Under the pieces are notes generated by a model that made no database searches, had not been told where the DNA came from, and saw only the letters and a list, made by a program, of their open reading frames with translations. Positions 1 to 7,828 of a DNA stretch of 17,372 nucleotides are shown piece by piece (position 1 is the first letter of the stretch; each line of letters begins with the position of its first letter). The position numbers and the translations under genes were made by a program. Origin of the DNA: an uncultured Lachnospiraceae bacterium (GTDB taxonomy: Bacteria; Bacillota_A; Clostridia; Lachnospirales; Lachnospiraceae); NCBI GenBank assembly GCA_947178085.1, contig CAMWWS010000015.1, positions 1 to 17,372 of the forward strand, read 5' to 3'.

Positions 1-439
1 ACAGTGGATACAGTTTTAAGAAATCCACCTTACCTACAGGAAACGATGTGCCCTCATGCAAAGCAATGCCCAATAATGAACCTGCACATACAATATGATA
101 CTGTGGTGCATTTTCATAAAAATATTTTAGTGATGAAAGTGCCCTTGGCACTTCCTGTACTTCATCAAATATAAGTAATGTGTTATCCGGACTGATTTTT
201 TTGCCGGCATATAACTCAATACCCATAATAATACGTTCAATATTCAAGTCAGCGGCAAACAGTTCCTTCATTTCAGGATTGGAATCAAAATTTATATATA
301 CAGCAGCATCATATGCCTTACCTCCGAATTCCTTCATCAGCCAAGTCTTTCCGACCTGTCTTGCACCCTCGATAATCAACGGCTTACGATGTTTGCTGTC
401 TTTCCATTTATACAGTTTTTCAATTGCAGTTCTATACAC
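1..439 (-). CDS. AAA+ ATPase, DUF4143-type (partial, runs off left edge)
   Basis: This is the N-terminal 146 codons of an ATPase of the AAA family usually followed by a C-terminal DUF4143 domain; the rest lies beyond the left edge. The product begins MYRTAIEKLYKWKDSKHRKP. It shows a Walker A motif GARQVGKT at residues 25-32 and a Walker B motif LLIFDEVQ at about 88-95, with AGSLLG (sensor-like) further on. The start is taken as GTG at 439-437 because GGAGGT lies 6 nt upstream. An in-frame ATG at 481 has no such site and would add 14 residues unlike the family start. Proteins of this family are common in anaerobic Firmicutes, often as isolated genes, and their cellular role is poorly known. 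The gene diverges from the PAS gene at 703. The family call is confident; the function is not. Confidence 0.85.
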   Translation of the reverse strand, partial: MYRTAIEKLYKWKDSKHRKPLIIEGARQVGKTWLMKEFGGKAYDAAVYINFDSNPEMKELFAADLNIERIIMGIELYAGKKISPDNTLLIFDEVQEVPRALSSLKYFYENAPQYHIVCAGSLLGIALHEGTSFPVGKVDFLKLYPL

Positions 440-512
440 AGACTTACCTCCATCAAGTGATATGAACCTAGCATAGCACATGAGCACATAATATGCAACG
501 ATAATTTATGTG

Positions 513-568
513 GTTATTACATTTTTTACGACGAATTTTGTTATTACTATAACACTTTTTACAACGAA
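513..568. repeat. Tandem imperfect repeat in the ATPase leader
   Basis: Two related units lie head to tail. Unit A (513-535) is GTTATTAC followed by ATTTTTTACGACGAA. Unit B (540-568) is GTTATTAC, a 6-base insert TATAAC, then ACTTTTTACAACGAA. Read on the minus strand each starts TTCGTYGTAAAAA and ends GTAATAAC. They lie between the candidate ATPase promoter (604-634) and its GTG start, so they would be in the mRNA leader. They could be an operator or a leader element; the sequence does not decide. Confidence 0.6.
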
Positions 569-603
569 TACATATCCCGGCTTTTGCACCTTGAATATAT
601 AAG

Positions 604-634
604 ATTATATATAAAACTTATTGCTTATTTTCAA
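604..634 (-). promoter_or_regulatory. Candidate promoter for the AAA ATPase
   Basis: On the minus strand there is TTGAAA (634-629), a 17-base spacer and TATATA (611-606); an alternative -10 TATAAT (609-604) would leave a 19-base spacer. It would give a leader of roughly 160 nt carrying the tandem repeat. It overlaps the plus-strand candidate promoter of the PAS gene, so the two may compete for polymerase. Confidence 0.4.
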
Positions 635-649
635 CATAAAGAATACAAT
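621..649 (+). promoter_or_regulatory. Candidate promoter for the PAS gene
   Basis: TTGCTT (621-626) and TACAAT (644-649) are separated by 17 bases, a good sigma-70/SigA match. It lies about 50 bases ahead of the PAS gene start and overlaps the opposing promoter. Confidence 0.45.
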
Positions 650-702
650 ATCATTACAAACATTTACAAAAACAAAATAAATTCGCAGACTGAGAGAGGA
701 GC

Positions 703-1113
703 ATGGTTATAAATATGAAAGAATCAGAATATCAGAATTTAAAACAGTATGCAGATTTTTATAAAAGCATCATAGATATGGACGGGAGCGCTATAGTAAT
801 CTGTAATCTTGAACATGACATCATATATATGAATCCGGCGGCAATTTCTTATTACGCAAAAGGCGGTGGTGAGAAGTTAGTCGGTCAGAGTATTATGGAC
901 TGTCATAATGAGGAATCACAGAAAAAAATACGGCAGGTTGTAGAATGGTTTGCCTCATCTACAGAGCATAACCTCGTCTATACCTTTTATAATCAAAAAC
1001 AGAATAAAGATGTCTATATGGTTGCTCTAAGAGACGGTGATAAGTTAATCGGGTACTATGAGAAACATGAATACCGAAATAAAGAAACCATGAAAATGTA
1101 TGATTTATGGTAA
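703..1113 (+). CDS. Small single-PAS-domain sensor protein
   Basis: This 136-residue soluble protein consists of little more than one PAS domain. After a short helical lead (residues 5-22) comes a PAS core with the strand AIVICNLEHDIIYMNPAA (about 30-47), then LVGQSIMDCHNEES (about 59-72), a helix and the strands VYTFYNQKQNKDVYMVALRDGDKLIGYYEK. PAS domains sense small ligands, redox state or protein partners. No kinase, GGDEF or HTH output domain is attached, so it would have to act through a partner. No membrane segment is seen. The start is uncertain: the Shine-Dalgarno GAGAGGAG at 694-701 lies 1 nt before ATG 703 and 13 nt before in-frame ATG 715, so neither spacing is ideal. The fold is fairly secure; ligand and role are unknown. 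Confidence 0.75.
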   Translation: MVINMKESEYQNLKQYADFYKSIIDMDGSAIVICNLEHDIIYMNPAAISYYAKGGGEKLVGQSIMDCHNEESQKKIRQVVEWFASSTEHNLVYTFYNQKQNKDVYMVALRDGDKLIGYYEKHEYRNKETMKMYDLW

Positions 1114-1137
1114 AATTATATTGATAAGTAGTTTTTT

Positions 1138-1165
1138 AAAGAGCCCTGCCACAGCAGAGCTCTTT
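1138..1165. terminator. Bidirectional hairpin terminator between convergent genes
   Basis: AAAGAGC (1138-1144) pairs with GCTCTTT (1159-1165). CTGC (1146-1149) pairs with GCAG (1154-1157) inside it around a CACA loop, with one mismatch between the stems. T-rich sequence follows on the plus strand and the stem ends in T residues in both directions. It lies between the PAS gene stop (1113) and the ABC exporter stop (1181) and can serve both. Confidence 0.75.
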
Positions 1166-1180
1166 ATTATTATCCGACCG

Positions 1181-2962
1181 TCAGGCAATATCTTCCATCT
1201 GCGTCGTGTACAGTTTGTAATAATACCCTCTTTTTGCCATCAATTCCTCATGCGTACCGCATTCCATGATACCGCCCTGATCAATATACATAATCTTATC
1301 GCAGTTCTTAATCGTGGACAGTCTGTGTGCAATGATAAAGGACGTTCTTCCCTGCAGCATGGCATTCAGTCCCTGCTGCAACGCACGCTCTGTCTGTACG
1401 TCGATACTGGAAGTCGCCTCATCCAGCACCAGAATCGAAGGATCTGACAAAAGTGTTCTGGCAAATGAAATTAATTGTTTCTGCCCCTGAGACAACAGGG
1501 AGCCCCTCTCCTTTACCTCCGTATTATAGCCTTCCTGCATGCGGCTGATAAATCCGTCTGCGCACACGGTTTTGCTGGCTTTTTTAATCTCATCCATCGT
1601 GGCGTCCAGTTTGCCGTAACGAATATTGTCCTCGATGGTTCCCGAGAAAATGAAACTGTCCTGCAGCATGATGCCCATCTGCGAACGCAGGGATTCTAAT
1701 GTTACCTGAGAGATGTCCTGTCCGTCTATCAGAACCCGTCCTCCGTTTACATTATAAAACCGGGAAATCAGATTCACAATTGTACTCTTTCCTGCGCCTG
1801 TCGGACCTACTAACGCCACGCTCTCACCTGGCTGTACCGTGAATGACAGGTCATTTAATACATCCTTTCCTTCCTCATATGCAAAAGTCACATGTTCAAA
1901 AGTAACCTGCCCCTTGATAGGCGGCATCTCAACGGCATCATCCGCATCAGCCACCGTCACCGGTTCATCAAGTGTTTCAAATATACGCTCCAGATAAGCT
2001 ATATTATTAATAAAATTATTGAAAATATTACCCAGATTCATAATAGGCTGCCAGAATCTGGAAGCATATGAAGTGATTGCCACAATCACTCCCAGCTTCA
2101 CATTTTCCGGACCCATCACTAAAAGACCCACTATAAATACAGCTGCCCTGACCAGCACAGAAATATTATCAATTCCCGGCCACACCAGATTACTGAACTT
2201 TACGGCCTGCATCCATGCCTGCCTGCATCGGTCGGACAAAATCCCGAAGGTTTCTGAATTTTCGTCTTCTCTGACAAAAATCTGTGTTATCCTTGCTCCC
2301 ACAATATTTTCCTGCAGATACGCATTCAAGTTGGAGTTCTTATTGGATACCATCTGCCATGCTTTTCTCTGCCGCTTCTTAATATAAAGCATAAACACCG
2401 CCAGAATCGGCACGCCTGCCATTACCACTAACGACAGCTTCACATCTACCAGAAACATAAAGATTACAATAAAAACCAGATTCAGGATTTCCAGTACTAC
2501 ATTAATCAATCCGTTAGACAGCATATCCGACACGGAATTTACATAGTTTACAACACGAATCAGAATTTTACCGTGCGGCCTGTCATCATAGTATTGAAAA
2601 GGCAGCTTCTGCAAATGGGCAAACAAATCTTTCCGGATATCATAAATAATGCTCTGTCCCACACGTACCATAATACGTGAACGTACAGTGGTAAAAATAA
2701 CGCTGACAGCATACGCCCCTACTAAAATAAGTACCAAAGTTATCAGCATATGCATATCCTTTGCGGGAATCGCCTCATCCAACGCCTTCTGAGTCAGCAT
2801 TGGTCCGAACAGTGCCATAATTCCGCCGACAGCGCTCAGACACAATGCCAGAATCATCTTTCCCGTATATTTTTTGATATAGACTGATGCACGAAGTAAA
2901 TGGTGAAAATCAAAGGGAGTTTCCAGCACTTCGTCCTCACGATAAGTATTCCTTCTTGCCAT
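1181..2962 (-). CDS. Heterodimeric ABC exporter, subunit with canonical catalytic residues
   Basis: This 593-residue half-transporter fuses an N-terminal six-helix exporter membrane domain (about 25-325) to a nucleotide-binding domain. The latter shows Walker A GPTGAGKST (386-394), Q-loop Gln434, a signature LSQGQ (490-494) in place of LSGGQ, Walker B ILVLDE with catalytic Glu515, and H-loop His546. Its ATP site residues are therefore normal while its signature is degenerate. It starts 2 nt after the stop of the partner gene, with GGAGG inside the partner's end, so the two are translated together. Family knowledge (LmrCD, BmrCD, TM287/288) says such pairs export drugs, lipids or peptides; the substrate cannot be told here. 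The bidirectional hairpin at 1138-1165 ends the operon. Confidence 0.93.
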   Translation of the reverse strand: MARRNTYREDEVLETPFDFHHLLRASVYIKKYTGKMILALCLSAVGGIMALFGPMLTQKALDEAIPAKDMHMLITLVLILVGAYAVSVIFTTVRSRIMVRVGQSIIYDIRKDLFAHLQKLPFQYYDDRPHGKILIRVVNYVNSVSDMLSNGLINVVLEILNLVFIVIFMFLVDVKLSLVVMAGVPILAVFMLYIKKRQRKAWQMVSNKNSNLNAYLQENIVGARITQIFVREDENSETFGILSDRCRQAWMQAVKFSNLVWPGIDNISVLVRAAVFIVGLLVMGPENVKLGVIVAITSYASRFWQPIMNLGNIFNNFINNIAYLERIFETLDEPVTVADADDAVEMPPIKGQVTFEHVTFAYEEGKDVLNDLSFTVQPGESVALVGPTGAGKSTIVNLISRFYNVNGGRVLIDGQDISQVTLESLRSQMGIMLQDSFIFSGTIEDNIRYGKLDATMDEIKKASKTVCADGFISRMQEGYNTEVKERGSLLSQGQKQLISFARTLLSDPSILVLDEATSSIDVQTERALQQGLNAMLQGRTSFIIAHRLSTIKNCDKIMYIDQGGIMECGTHEELMAKRGYYYKLYTTQMEDIA

Positions 2963-2964
2963 CT

Positions 2965-4737
2965 CTATACCTCCTCTCCGGTCTGTAACTGTACAACCTG
3001 ATAATAATATCCCTTCTTGGCTATTAATTCCTCATGTGTACCTGACTCTGTAATATGCCCGTCCTGTAAGACCAGTATTTTATCCGCACACTTGGTCGTG
3101 GATATTCTCTGGGCAATAATAACCTTTGTACATGGAAAATCCAGTTCGTTAAGGCTGTGCTGTATCTGTTTCTCTGTTTCCATATCCACTGCCGAAGTAG
3201 TATCGTCCAGAATAAGTATGGAAGGGCGCACAGCCAACGCTCTTGCAAGGGAAATACGCTGCTTCTGTCCACCGGAAAGGCCTACTCCCCTTTCCCCTAC
3301 GATGGTGTCATAGCCTTCGGGCATTCTGGCTATAAACTCTGAAGCCGCCGAATATCTTGCAAATTTTACCACCTGCTCCTGAGTGATATGACTGTCTCCG
3401 AAAGCAATGTTACCGTCAATGGAATCCGAGTACAGCAGTACATCCTGAGTAGCCAAACCGATATTTTTGCGCAGTTGGTTCAACTTCATATTCTGCACCG
3501 GAATATCGTCTACCAGCACTACTCCCTCCGTAGGCTCATAAAATCGCGGAATCAACTGAATCAGAGAGGTCTTGCCACAGCCGGTCTCACCCATGATCGC
3601 AACGGTTTCTCCCGGTTCGGCAGTGAAACTTACGTTATGTAATACGGGCAGCTTACCGTCAGCATATTGAAAACTTACGTTTTTAAACTCAATCTTTCCT
3701 GCAAACCGCTCCGGTCTGTCTATAGCATCCGGCTTATCCACAATCTCCGGCTCAGAATAGTAAATCTCCATCACTTTCTCGGAAGCTGCGGCGAACCGTT
3801 GAAACTCATTCATAATATTTCCAAGTTGGCGCATGGGATTGGCAATAGCCCATATCAGACTGGAAAACGCCACATATTGTCCCATTGATATCTGTTCATT
3901 AATCAGAAAGATACCGCCTACAAGCAAAAGCACCACAGGCATCAGATTTGCCGCCGATTCCACATAAGGGTAATATGTAAGCCATGTCAGCGCCGTCTTT
4001 TGATTAGTATGGGAATAAGAAGTATTACATTCGTCAAATTTACCAATCTCGTATTTTTCTCTTGCAAAAGCCTTTACTACCCTGTTTCCGGATATATTTT
4101 CCTGAGCGATGGTATTCATCTGTGCCAGTTTCTCCCTCAGCGCCTTATGCCGCGGAGCCACCTTTTTTTTAAATAAAATAATAATCATAAAAATGAAAGG
4201 TGCAATAGTAAACAGGCAAAGTGCCAGCCGCCAGTCCATATATAAGAAATACACCGTCGTCGCGCTCAGCAAAGCCAGAGATTCCACAATCGTGCGGATA
4301 ACCCAGGCAATCATATGTCTTACCGCGTCCAAATCACCGGTCATTCTGGTCATCAGATCACCTGTGCGGTAAGCGGCATAAAAATGCATATCCTGTCTTT
4401 CAATCTTGTCAAACAGATATGTTCTGATCCGATACAAAACTTTCTGGGATACACTCTCTGCACCCATGCACGACAGATAAACAACTGTTGTCCTAAGCAA
4501 GGTCAGCAGAACCATAGCAGCAATTAACTCCCAGAAAAGATTCCGCCTTACCGCCAGATTCTCTGCGGCATGTTCCCCGCTTAGAAACATATCAATAATT
4601 TTCTGTGATACATAAGGGATTATCAGATGCATCATACTGTAAGTCATCGTACCAATCATACTGATCACATACAGTGCCCGATATCCACGCATGTTTTCCC
4701 AAAGCCATTCGAGCCTTGATTTTTGCGACTTTTTCAT
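2965..4737 (-). CDS. Heterodimeric ABC exporter, subunit with degenerate ATP site
   Basis: This is the first gene of the exporter operon, encoding 590 residues. A type-I exporter membrane domain (about 20-320) is followed by a nucleotide-binding domain with Walker A GETGCGKTS (383-391), Q-loop Gln431, a normal signature LSGGQ (487-491), and Walker B ILILDD (507-512), where Asp512 replaces the catalytic Glu. The H-loop His is replaced by Gln543 (IIAQRIST). In the dimer its Walker residues face the partner's LSQGQ to form the non-hydrolysing site, while its LSGGQ completes the partner's active site. The start ATG is preceded by AAGGAGGAG at good spacing. A TTTACT/TATAAT promoter lies at 4794-4822. 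The assignment as an exporter is firm; the substrate is unknown. Confidence 0.93.
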   Translation of the reverse strand: MKKSQKSRLEWLWENMRGYRALYVISMIGTMTYSMMHLIIPYVSQKIIDMFLSGEHAAENLAVRRNLFWELIAAMVLLTLLRTTVVYLSCMGAESVSQKVLYRIRTYLFDKIERQDMHFYAAYRTGDLMTRMTGDLDAVRHMIAWVIRTIVESLALLSATTVYFLYMDWRLALCLFTIAPFIFMIIILFKKKVAPRHKALREKLAQMNTIAQENISGNRVVKAFAREKYEIGKFDECNTSYSHTNQKTALTWLTYYPYVESAANLMPVVLLLVGGIFLINEQISMGQYVAFSSLIWAIANPMRQLGNIMNEFQRFAAASEKVMEIYYSEPEIVDKPDAIDRPERFAGKIEFKNVSFQYADGKLPVLHNVSFTAEPGETVAIMGETGCGKTSLIQLIPRFYEPTEGVVLVDDIPVQNMKLNQLRKNIGLATQDVLLYSDSIDGNIAFGDSHITQEQVVKFARYSAASEFIARMPEGYDTIVGERGVGLSGGQKQRISLARALAVRPSILILDDTTSAVDMETEKQIQHSLNELDFPCTKVIIAQRISTTKCADKILVLQDGHITESGTHEELIAKKGYYYQVVQLQTGEEV

Positions 4738-4793
4738 ATGTCTCCTCCTTGGTAGGTCTGCAACACTTCACATATCCTACACCAAATAAACAT

Positions 4794-4822
4794 ATTATAT
4801 TCCCGGCAAAGTCAGGAGTAAA
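4794..4822 (-). promoter_or_regulatory. Candidate promoter of the ABC exporter operon
   Basis: On the minus strand TTTACT (4822-4817) and a perfect TATAAT (4799-4794) are 17 bases apart, about 60 bases upstream of the first exporter gene. No clear operator palindrome was seen beside it. Confidence 0.5.
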
Positions 4823-4956
4823 TATACAAAATATAGTAATTTAAAAGAATTTTTATAAGAATTTCCATCGTTTTTCTTCTATCAGAAGCATTGTATATTT
4901 TTCAATTTCCCTGACACAATATGTAATAGAAAAACAACGAAAGGTAAGGTGTATAA

Positions 4957-5391
4957 ATGGAAAAAACAGATACAGAAAAACTGCTTCAGGAATGCGATGC
5001 AGGAACAAAAATGGCAGTAACCTCAATTGATGAGGTAATGGACAAAGTCACTAGCTCCAATATGAGAAGTCTGCTTGAGGAGACAAAGGATCATCACAGC
5101 AAACTGGGAAACGAGATTCACTCTCTTTTAAACAGCCACGATACCGATGAAAAGGACCCCTCGCCTATTGCAAAAAGCATGTCATGGATGAAGACCAATA
5201 TGAATATGTACATGGATAAGAGCGACGAAACCGTGGCAGACCTTTTGACCGACGGCTGCAACATGGGAGTTAAATCCTTAAACCGTTATCTGAATCAGTA
5301 TAAGGCGGCCGATAAGAAATCCAAAGAGTTGTGCACGAGACTGATTTCAATTGAGGAGCAGTTCTGCAAGGAACTAAGCCAATATCTATAA
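4957..5391 (+). CDS. Small helical protein, possibly ferritin-like (DUF2383-type)
   Basis: This 144-residue hydrophilic protein is predicted to be almost wholly helical. It begins MEKTDTEKLLQECDAGTKMA and has three or four amphipathic helices with spaced Glu and His residues (EETKDHHSKLGNEIHSLL at about 42-59). This resembles the PA2169/DUF2383 four-helix, ferritin-like family, which is of similar length and whose function is mostly unknown. No signal peptide or membrane segment is present. The start ATG follows AAGGTAAGGT. It is transcribed divergently from the ABC exporter and stands alone. A weak promoter (TTCAAT at 4901, TAATAG at 4924, 17 apart) is possible. The DUF2383 link rests on resemblance in length and helical pattern and is moderate. 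Confidence 0.7.
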   Translation: MEKTDTEKLLQECDAGTKMAVTSIDEVMDKVTSSNMRSLLEETKDHHSKLGNEIHSLLNSHDTDEKDPSPIAKSMSWMKTNMNMYMDKSDETVADLLTDGCNMGVKSLNRYLNQYKAADKKSKELCTRLISIEEQFCKELSQYL

Positions 5392-5400
5392 GAAATTACG

Positions 5401-5480
5401 GACAGATTACACAAAATGTTCCCACGCGTCATGAGCATTTTGTGTAATCTTATATATCGGTTCATCAAAATCACTCTTTA
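5401..5480. repeat. Short palindromic repeat, shortened relative of the 11446-11752 element
   Basis: A perfect 15-base inverted repeat, AGATTACACAAAATG (5404-5418) against its complement (5436-5450), encloses a 17-base centre. The left arm plus TTC matches 17 of 18 bases of the larger element at 11488-11505. The right arm matches 11696-11710 with one change. Flanking similarity (ATCGGTTCAT against ATCTCAGTTCAT) continues to about 5480. It starts 10 bases after the stop of the preceding gene and lies between convergent genes, so it may also act as a terminator-like hairpin, though no T tract follows on either strand. The remaining 5481-5555 holds no recognisable gene. Confidence 0.7.
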
Positions 5481-5555
5481 TTCTTAAATGCTTCATTCAT
5501 CGGAATTCCTTTATTCTCTTCTATAACTTTTCATAATTGCTTCCAAGGGTGCTTC

Positions 5556-6659
5556 TTAATTCCGTTCGTACAAATCCGCAAACTTCTCCAGCGCCCCACG
5601 GATTTCTATATGCTGGGGGCAGATCCGTTCACACTTTCCACACTTGATGCAGTCCACAGCCTTACCATAATTCATGGAATGTCTCTCATAGTACATATTC
5701 GTCTTTTTACCAGTGGCAGCATACATATTATACAATCCAAAATAGGCGGGAATATTGATATGCTTAGGGCATTCTTCCATACAGTACCTGCAATTCGTGC
5801 ATGGCGTAATATTAATATTCACAATATCAGTAACCCGCTGCAGCATCTCCCGTTCTTCCTTGTCAAGTGGCTGAAAATCCCTCATGCAGGAAGTATTATC
5901 CACAAGCTGTTCCAAATTGCTCATGCCACTTAATACCATCATGCAATTGTCTAAGGATGCGGCATAACGAATGGCATAGGATGCCGGTGACCCATGGGCG
6001 CCTATTTTCTCCATCTCGTTTTTAGCTTCTACAGGGAGATTTGCCAGACTTCCGCCCTTTACAGGTTCCATGGCAATAACCGGTTTCCCATGGCGGCAGG
6101 CCACCTCATAACAAGCGCCCGACTGAATTACTGCACTGTTCCAGTCCAGATAATTAATCTGAAGCTGTACAAAATCCATTTCCGGATATTTTGTCAGGAT
6201 TTCATCCAGAAGTTCTGCGTCATCATGATAGGAAAACCCAATGTTTTTCACCAACTTTTGCTCTTTTAATCTTATGATAAACTCAAAACCACCATATTTT
6301 AAAGTGTTGGTATATCTCTCTTTTCCCATATTATGAAGCAGATAATAGTCAAAATATTCCACTCCACAGCGACGCAGCTGTTCTTCAAAATACCTTGGAT
6401 ATTCCTCCGAGGACTTCACTCGCAGGATTGGCATTTTATCCGCCAGAATATATTGCTCTCTGGGATATCGGTCTACCAGGCAGCGCTTTACAGCGCCTTC
6501 CGATTGCTCTCCGTGATAAGGGTATGCCGTATCAAAATAAACAAAGCCCTGCTCTAAAAAATGGTCCACCATTTGACACATCTGTTCATAGTCAATGCTT
6601 TTTACATCCTCCGGATCTGTCAGCGGAAGCCTCATCGTTCCAAAACCTAATTTTTTCAA
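5556..6659 (-). CDS. Aldo/keto reductase with C-terminal 2x[4Fe-4S] ferredoxin domain
   Basis: This 367-residue oxidoreductase has an aldo/keto reductase barrel (about 1-280) with the usual tetrad: Asp43 and Tyr48 in DTAYPYHG, Lys75 in LADKMP, and His109 in YYLLHNM. A ferredoxin-like tail holds two cysteine clusters: Cys287, 290, 293 and 297, and Cys337, 340, 343 and 347, each of CxxCxxCxxxCP form. The tail would allow electron exchange with ferredoxin or flavodoxin, as in other anaerobe members of this family. The start codon is TTG (6659-6657), with AAGGAGGG 10 nt ahead; no in-frame ATG fits better. The gene lies 68 bp downstream of two Gfo/Idh/MocA genes and probably shares their mRNA, pointing to carbohydrate or polyol redox. 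The substrate is unknown. Confidence 0.92.
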   Translation of the reverse strand: MKKLGFGTMRLPLTDPEDVKSIDYEQMCQMVDHFLEQGFVYFDTAYPYHGEQSEGAVKRCLVDRYPREQYILADKMPILRVKSSEEYPRYFEEQLRRCGVEYFDYYLLHNMGKERYTNTLKYGGFEFIIRLKEQKLVKNIGFSYHDDAELLDEILTKYPEMDFVQLQINYLDWNSAVIQSGACYEVACRHGKPVIAMEPVKGGSLANLPVEAKNEMEKIGAHGSPASYAIRYAASLDNCMMVLSGMSNLEQLVDNTSCMRDFQPLDKEEREMLQRVTDIVNINITPCTNCRYCMEECPKHINIPAYFGLYNMYAATGKKTNMYYERHSMNYGKAVDCIKCGKCERICPQHIEIRGALEKFADLYERN

Positions 6660-6727
6660 TTGTATACACCCTCCTTTTATTTTAACATTTCTTCAAACGA
6701 AAACTTCATATTCCATATAAAATGTAT

Positions 6728-7828
6728 TTACGACTCGTGCCAAGCCTGTTTCGAACTACTGATTTTCTTTTGCGATGTGTCCGCTTCCCGTAGTAATATT
6801 GCCATATAGGCATCCTGCAGTGCGTCCTTTAACGGATACGGTTCTGTTGTATCTCCTCTGGAATATTCAGCAGTACGCCTCATCAATGATGCAACCGCCG
6901 TTTCATCCTGCGCAAGACCACACAGCCCAAATTCAGGAGTATACACGCTCTCATTCTCAAATGTTACGGCAGTGACTTCCTCTACATAGCACAGATTGGG
7001 ATTCTCGTACTCCGTTTCAATCCCTCTTTTCTCCACTTGGATTTCTGATATTACAGGTTTATTTTTATCATCCAGATAATACACTGCCCGGTCAATGATT
7101 TCCCCGCGGCTCCCCTGCAATTTCAGCGTATTTTTGCGAATAGGAGAACGGTATTGTTCCGAATCAAAATCATACAGTGCAACTTTTCCGTCTGCAAACT
7201 CAAATGTTGCAACACATCTCTTCTTATCCGCAATCCTTCCGTCTTTATATGAATCGTACCTTGTCAGTGTCTCTGTTGTGGGAAATTGGTAGGTTTTGGC
7301 TGACACCGTAAAATCCATATCTGAGGATACTTGTAACAAAGCCCTCATAAGGCTTGCGCCATGATATTCATGGGCAAGAGAAATATTCAGACAGTCGGGT
7401 TCTCCGATTATATTTCGCTCTACTACCTTCAATAAAGCACTGTATTCCGGATAACTTGTATACTGCTCCGCAACGATGAGCTTATAACCCTGATTATGCA
7501 TATCCCACAGCTTATTCAGAGTTTCCATATCAAGCGCTGCCGGTGTTTCACAAAGTACGGTAAACCCACGACGCATCCATTCCATACTGACTTCGGCGAT
7601 GGATGTCTTATTCACGACAACCACTGCAAAATCCGGTTTGTAATTCACACATTCCTCTATGGACGTGGTCGTATGAATATGATGCTCTTTTGCCATTTTT
7701 TGTGCTTTTTCCTCAGTCCGGCAGTACATTGCGCACAACTCAAAGATGTCCGGCAGGGCTTTCGCTGCCCTGACATAATATAATGACCGCCAGCCGGAGC
7801 CTACGATGATAAACCTGATTTTATTCAT
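6728..7828 (-). CDS. Gfo/Idh/MocA-like oxidoreductase, catalytic Lys missing
   Basis: This 366-residue protein has an N-terminal Rossmann fold with the dinucleotide motif GSGWRS (about 10-15), then a Gfo/Idh/MocA-type alpha/beta domain. In active family members the loop after the Rossmann core reads EKP; here it is CETP (Glu94-Thr95-Pro96), so the usual catalytic Lys is a Thr. The downstream GGG-H-D signature is also not recognisable (HEYHGASL near 153-160). It may bind NAD(P) without normal catalysis, or use other residues. The start was moved to ATG 7828: GGGAG lies 6 nt upstream and the ATG overlaps the stop of the previous gene (ATGA), implying translational coupling and perhaps a complex with that gene's product. 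Confidence 0.88.
   Translation of the reverse strand: MNKIRFIIVGSGWRSLYYVRAAKALPDIFELCAMYCRTEEKAQKMAKEHHIHTTTSIEECVNYKPDFAVVVVNKTSIAEVSMEWMRRGFTVLCETPAALDMETLNKLWDMHNQGYKLIVAEQYTSYPEYSALLKVVERNIIGEPDCLNISLAHEYHGASLMRALLQVSSDMDFTVSAKTYQFPTTETLTRYDSYKDGRIADKKRCVATFEFADGKVALYDFDSEQYRSPIRKNTLKLQGSRGEIIDRAVYYLDDKNKPVISEIQVEKRGIETEYENPNLCYVEEVTAVTFENESVYTPEFGLCGLAQDETAVASLMRRTAEYSRGDTTEPYPLKDALQDAYMAILLREADTSQKKISSSKQAWHES

Noticed and set aside
4876..4888. CTTCT-ATC-AGAAG mini-hairpin between the exporter and the ferritin-like gene.
   Set aside because: A five-base stem in AT-rich DNA is weak and no regulator-type symmetry is evident around the promoters.
5471..5530. A minus-strand open stretch of 19 codons (KVIEENKGIPMNEAFKNKE then stop) that looks like a protein tail.
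   Set aside because: It is short, preceded by an in-frame stop, has no ribosome binding site and partly overlaps the palindromic repeat; a degraded gene remnant cannot be shown.
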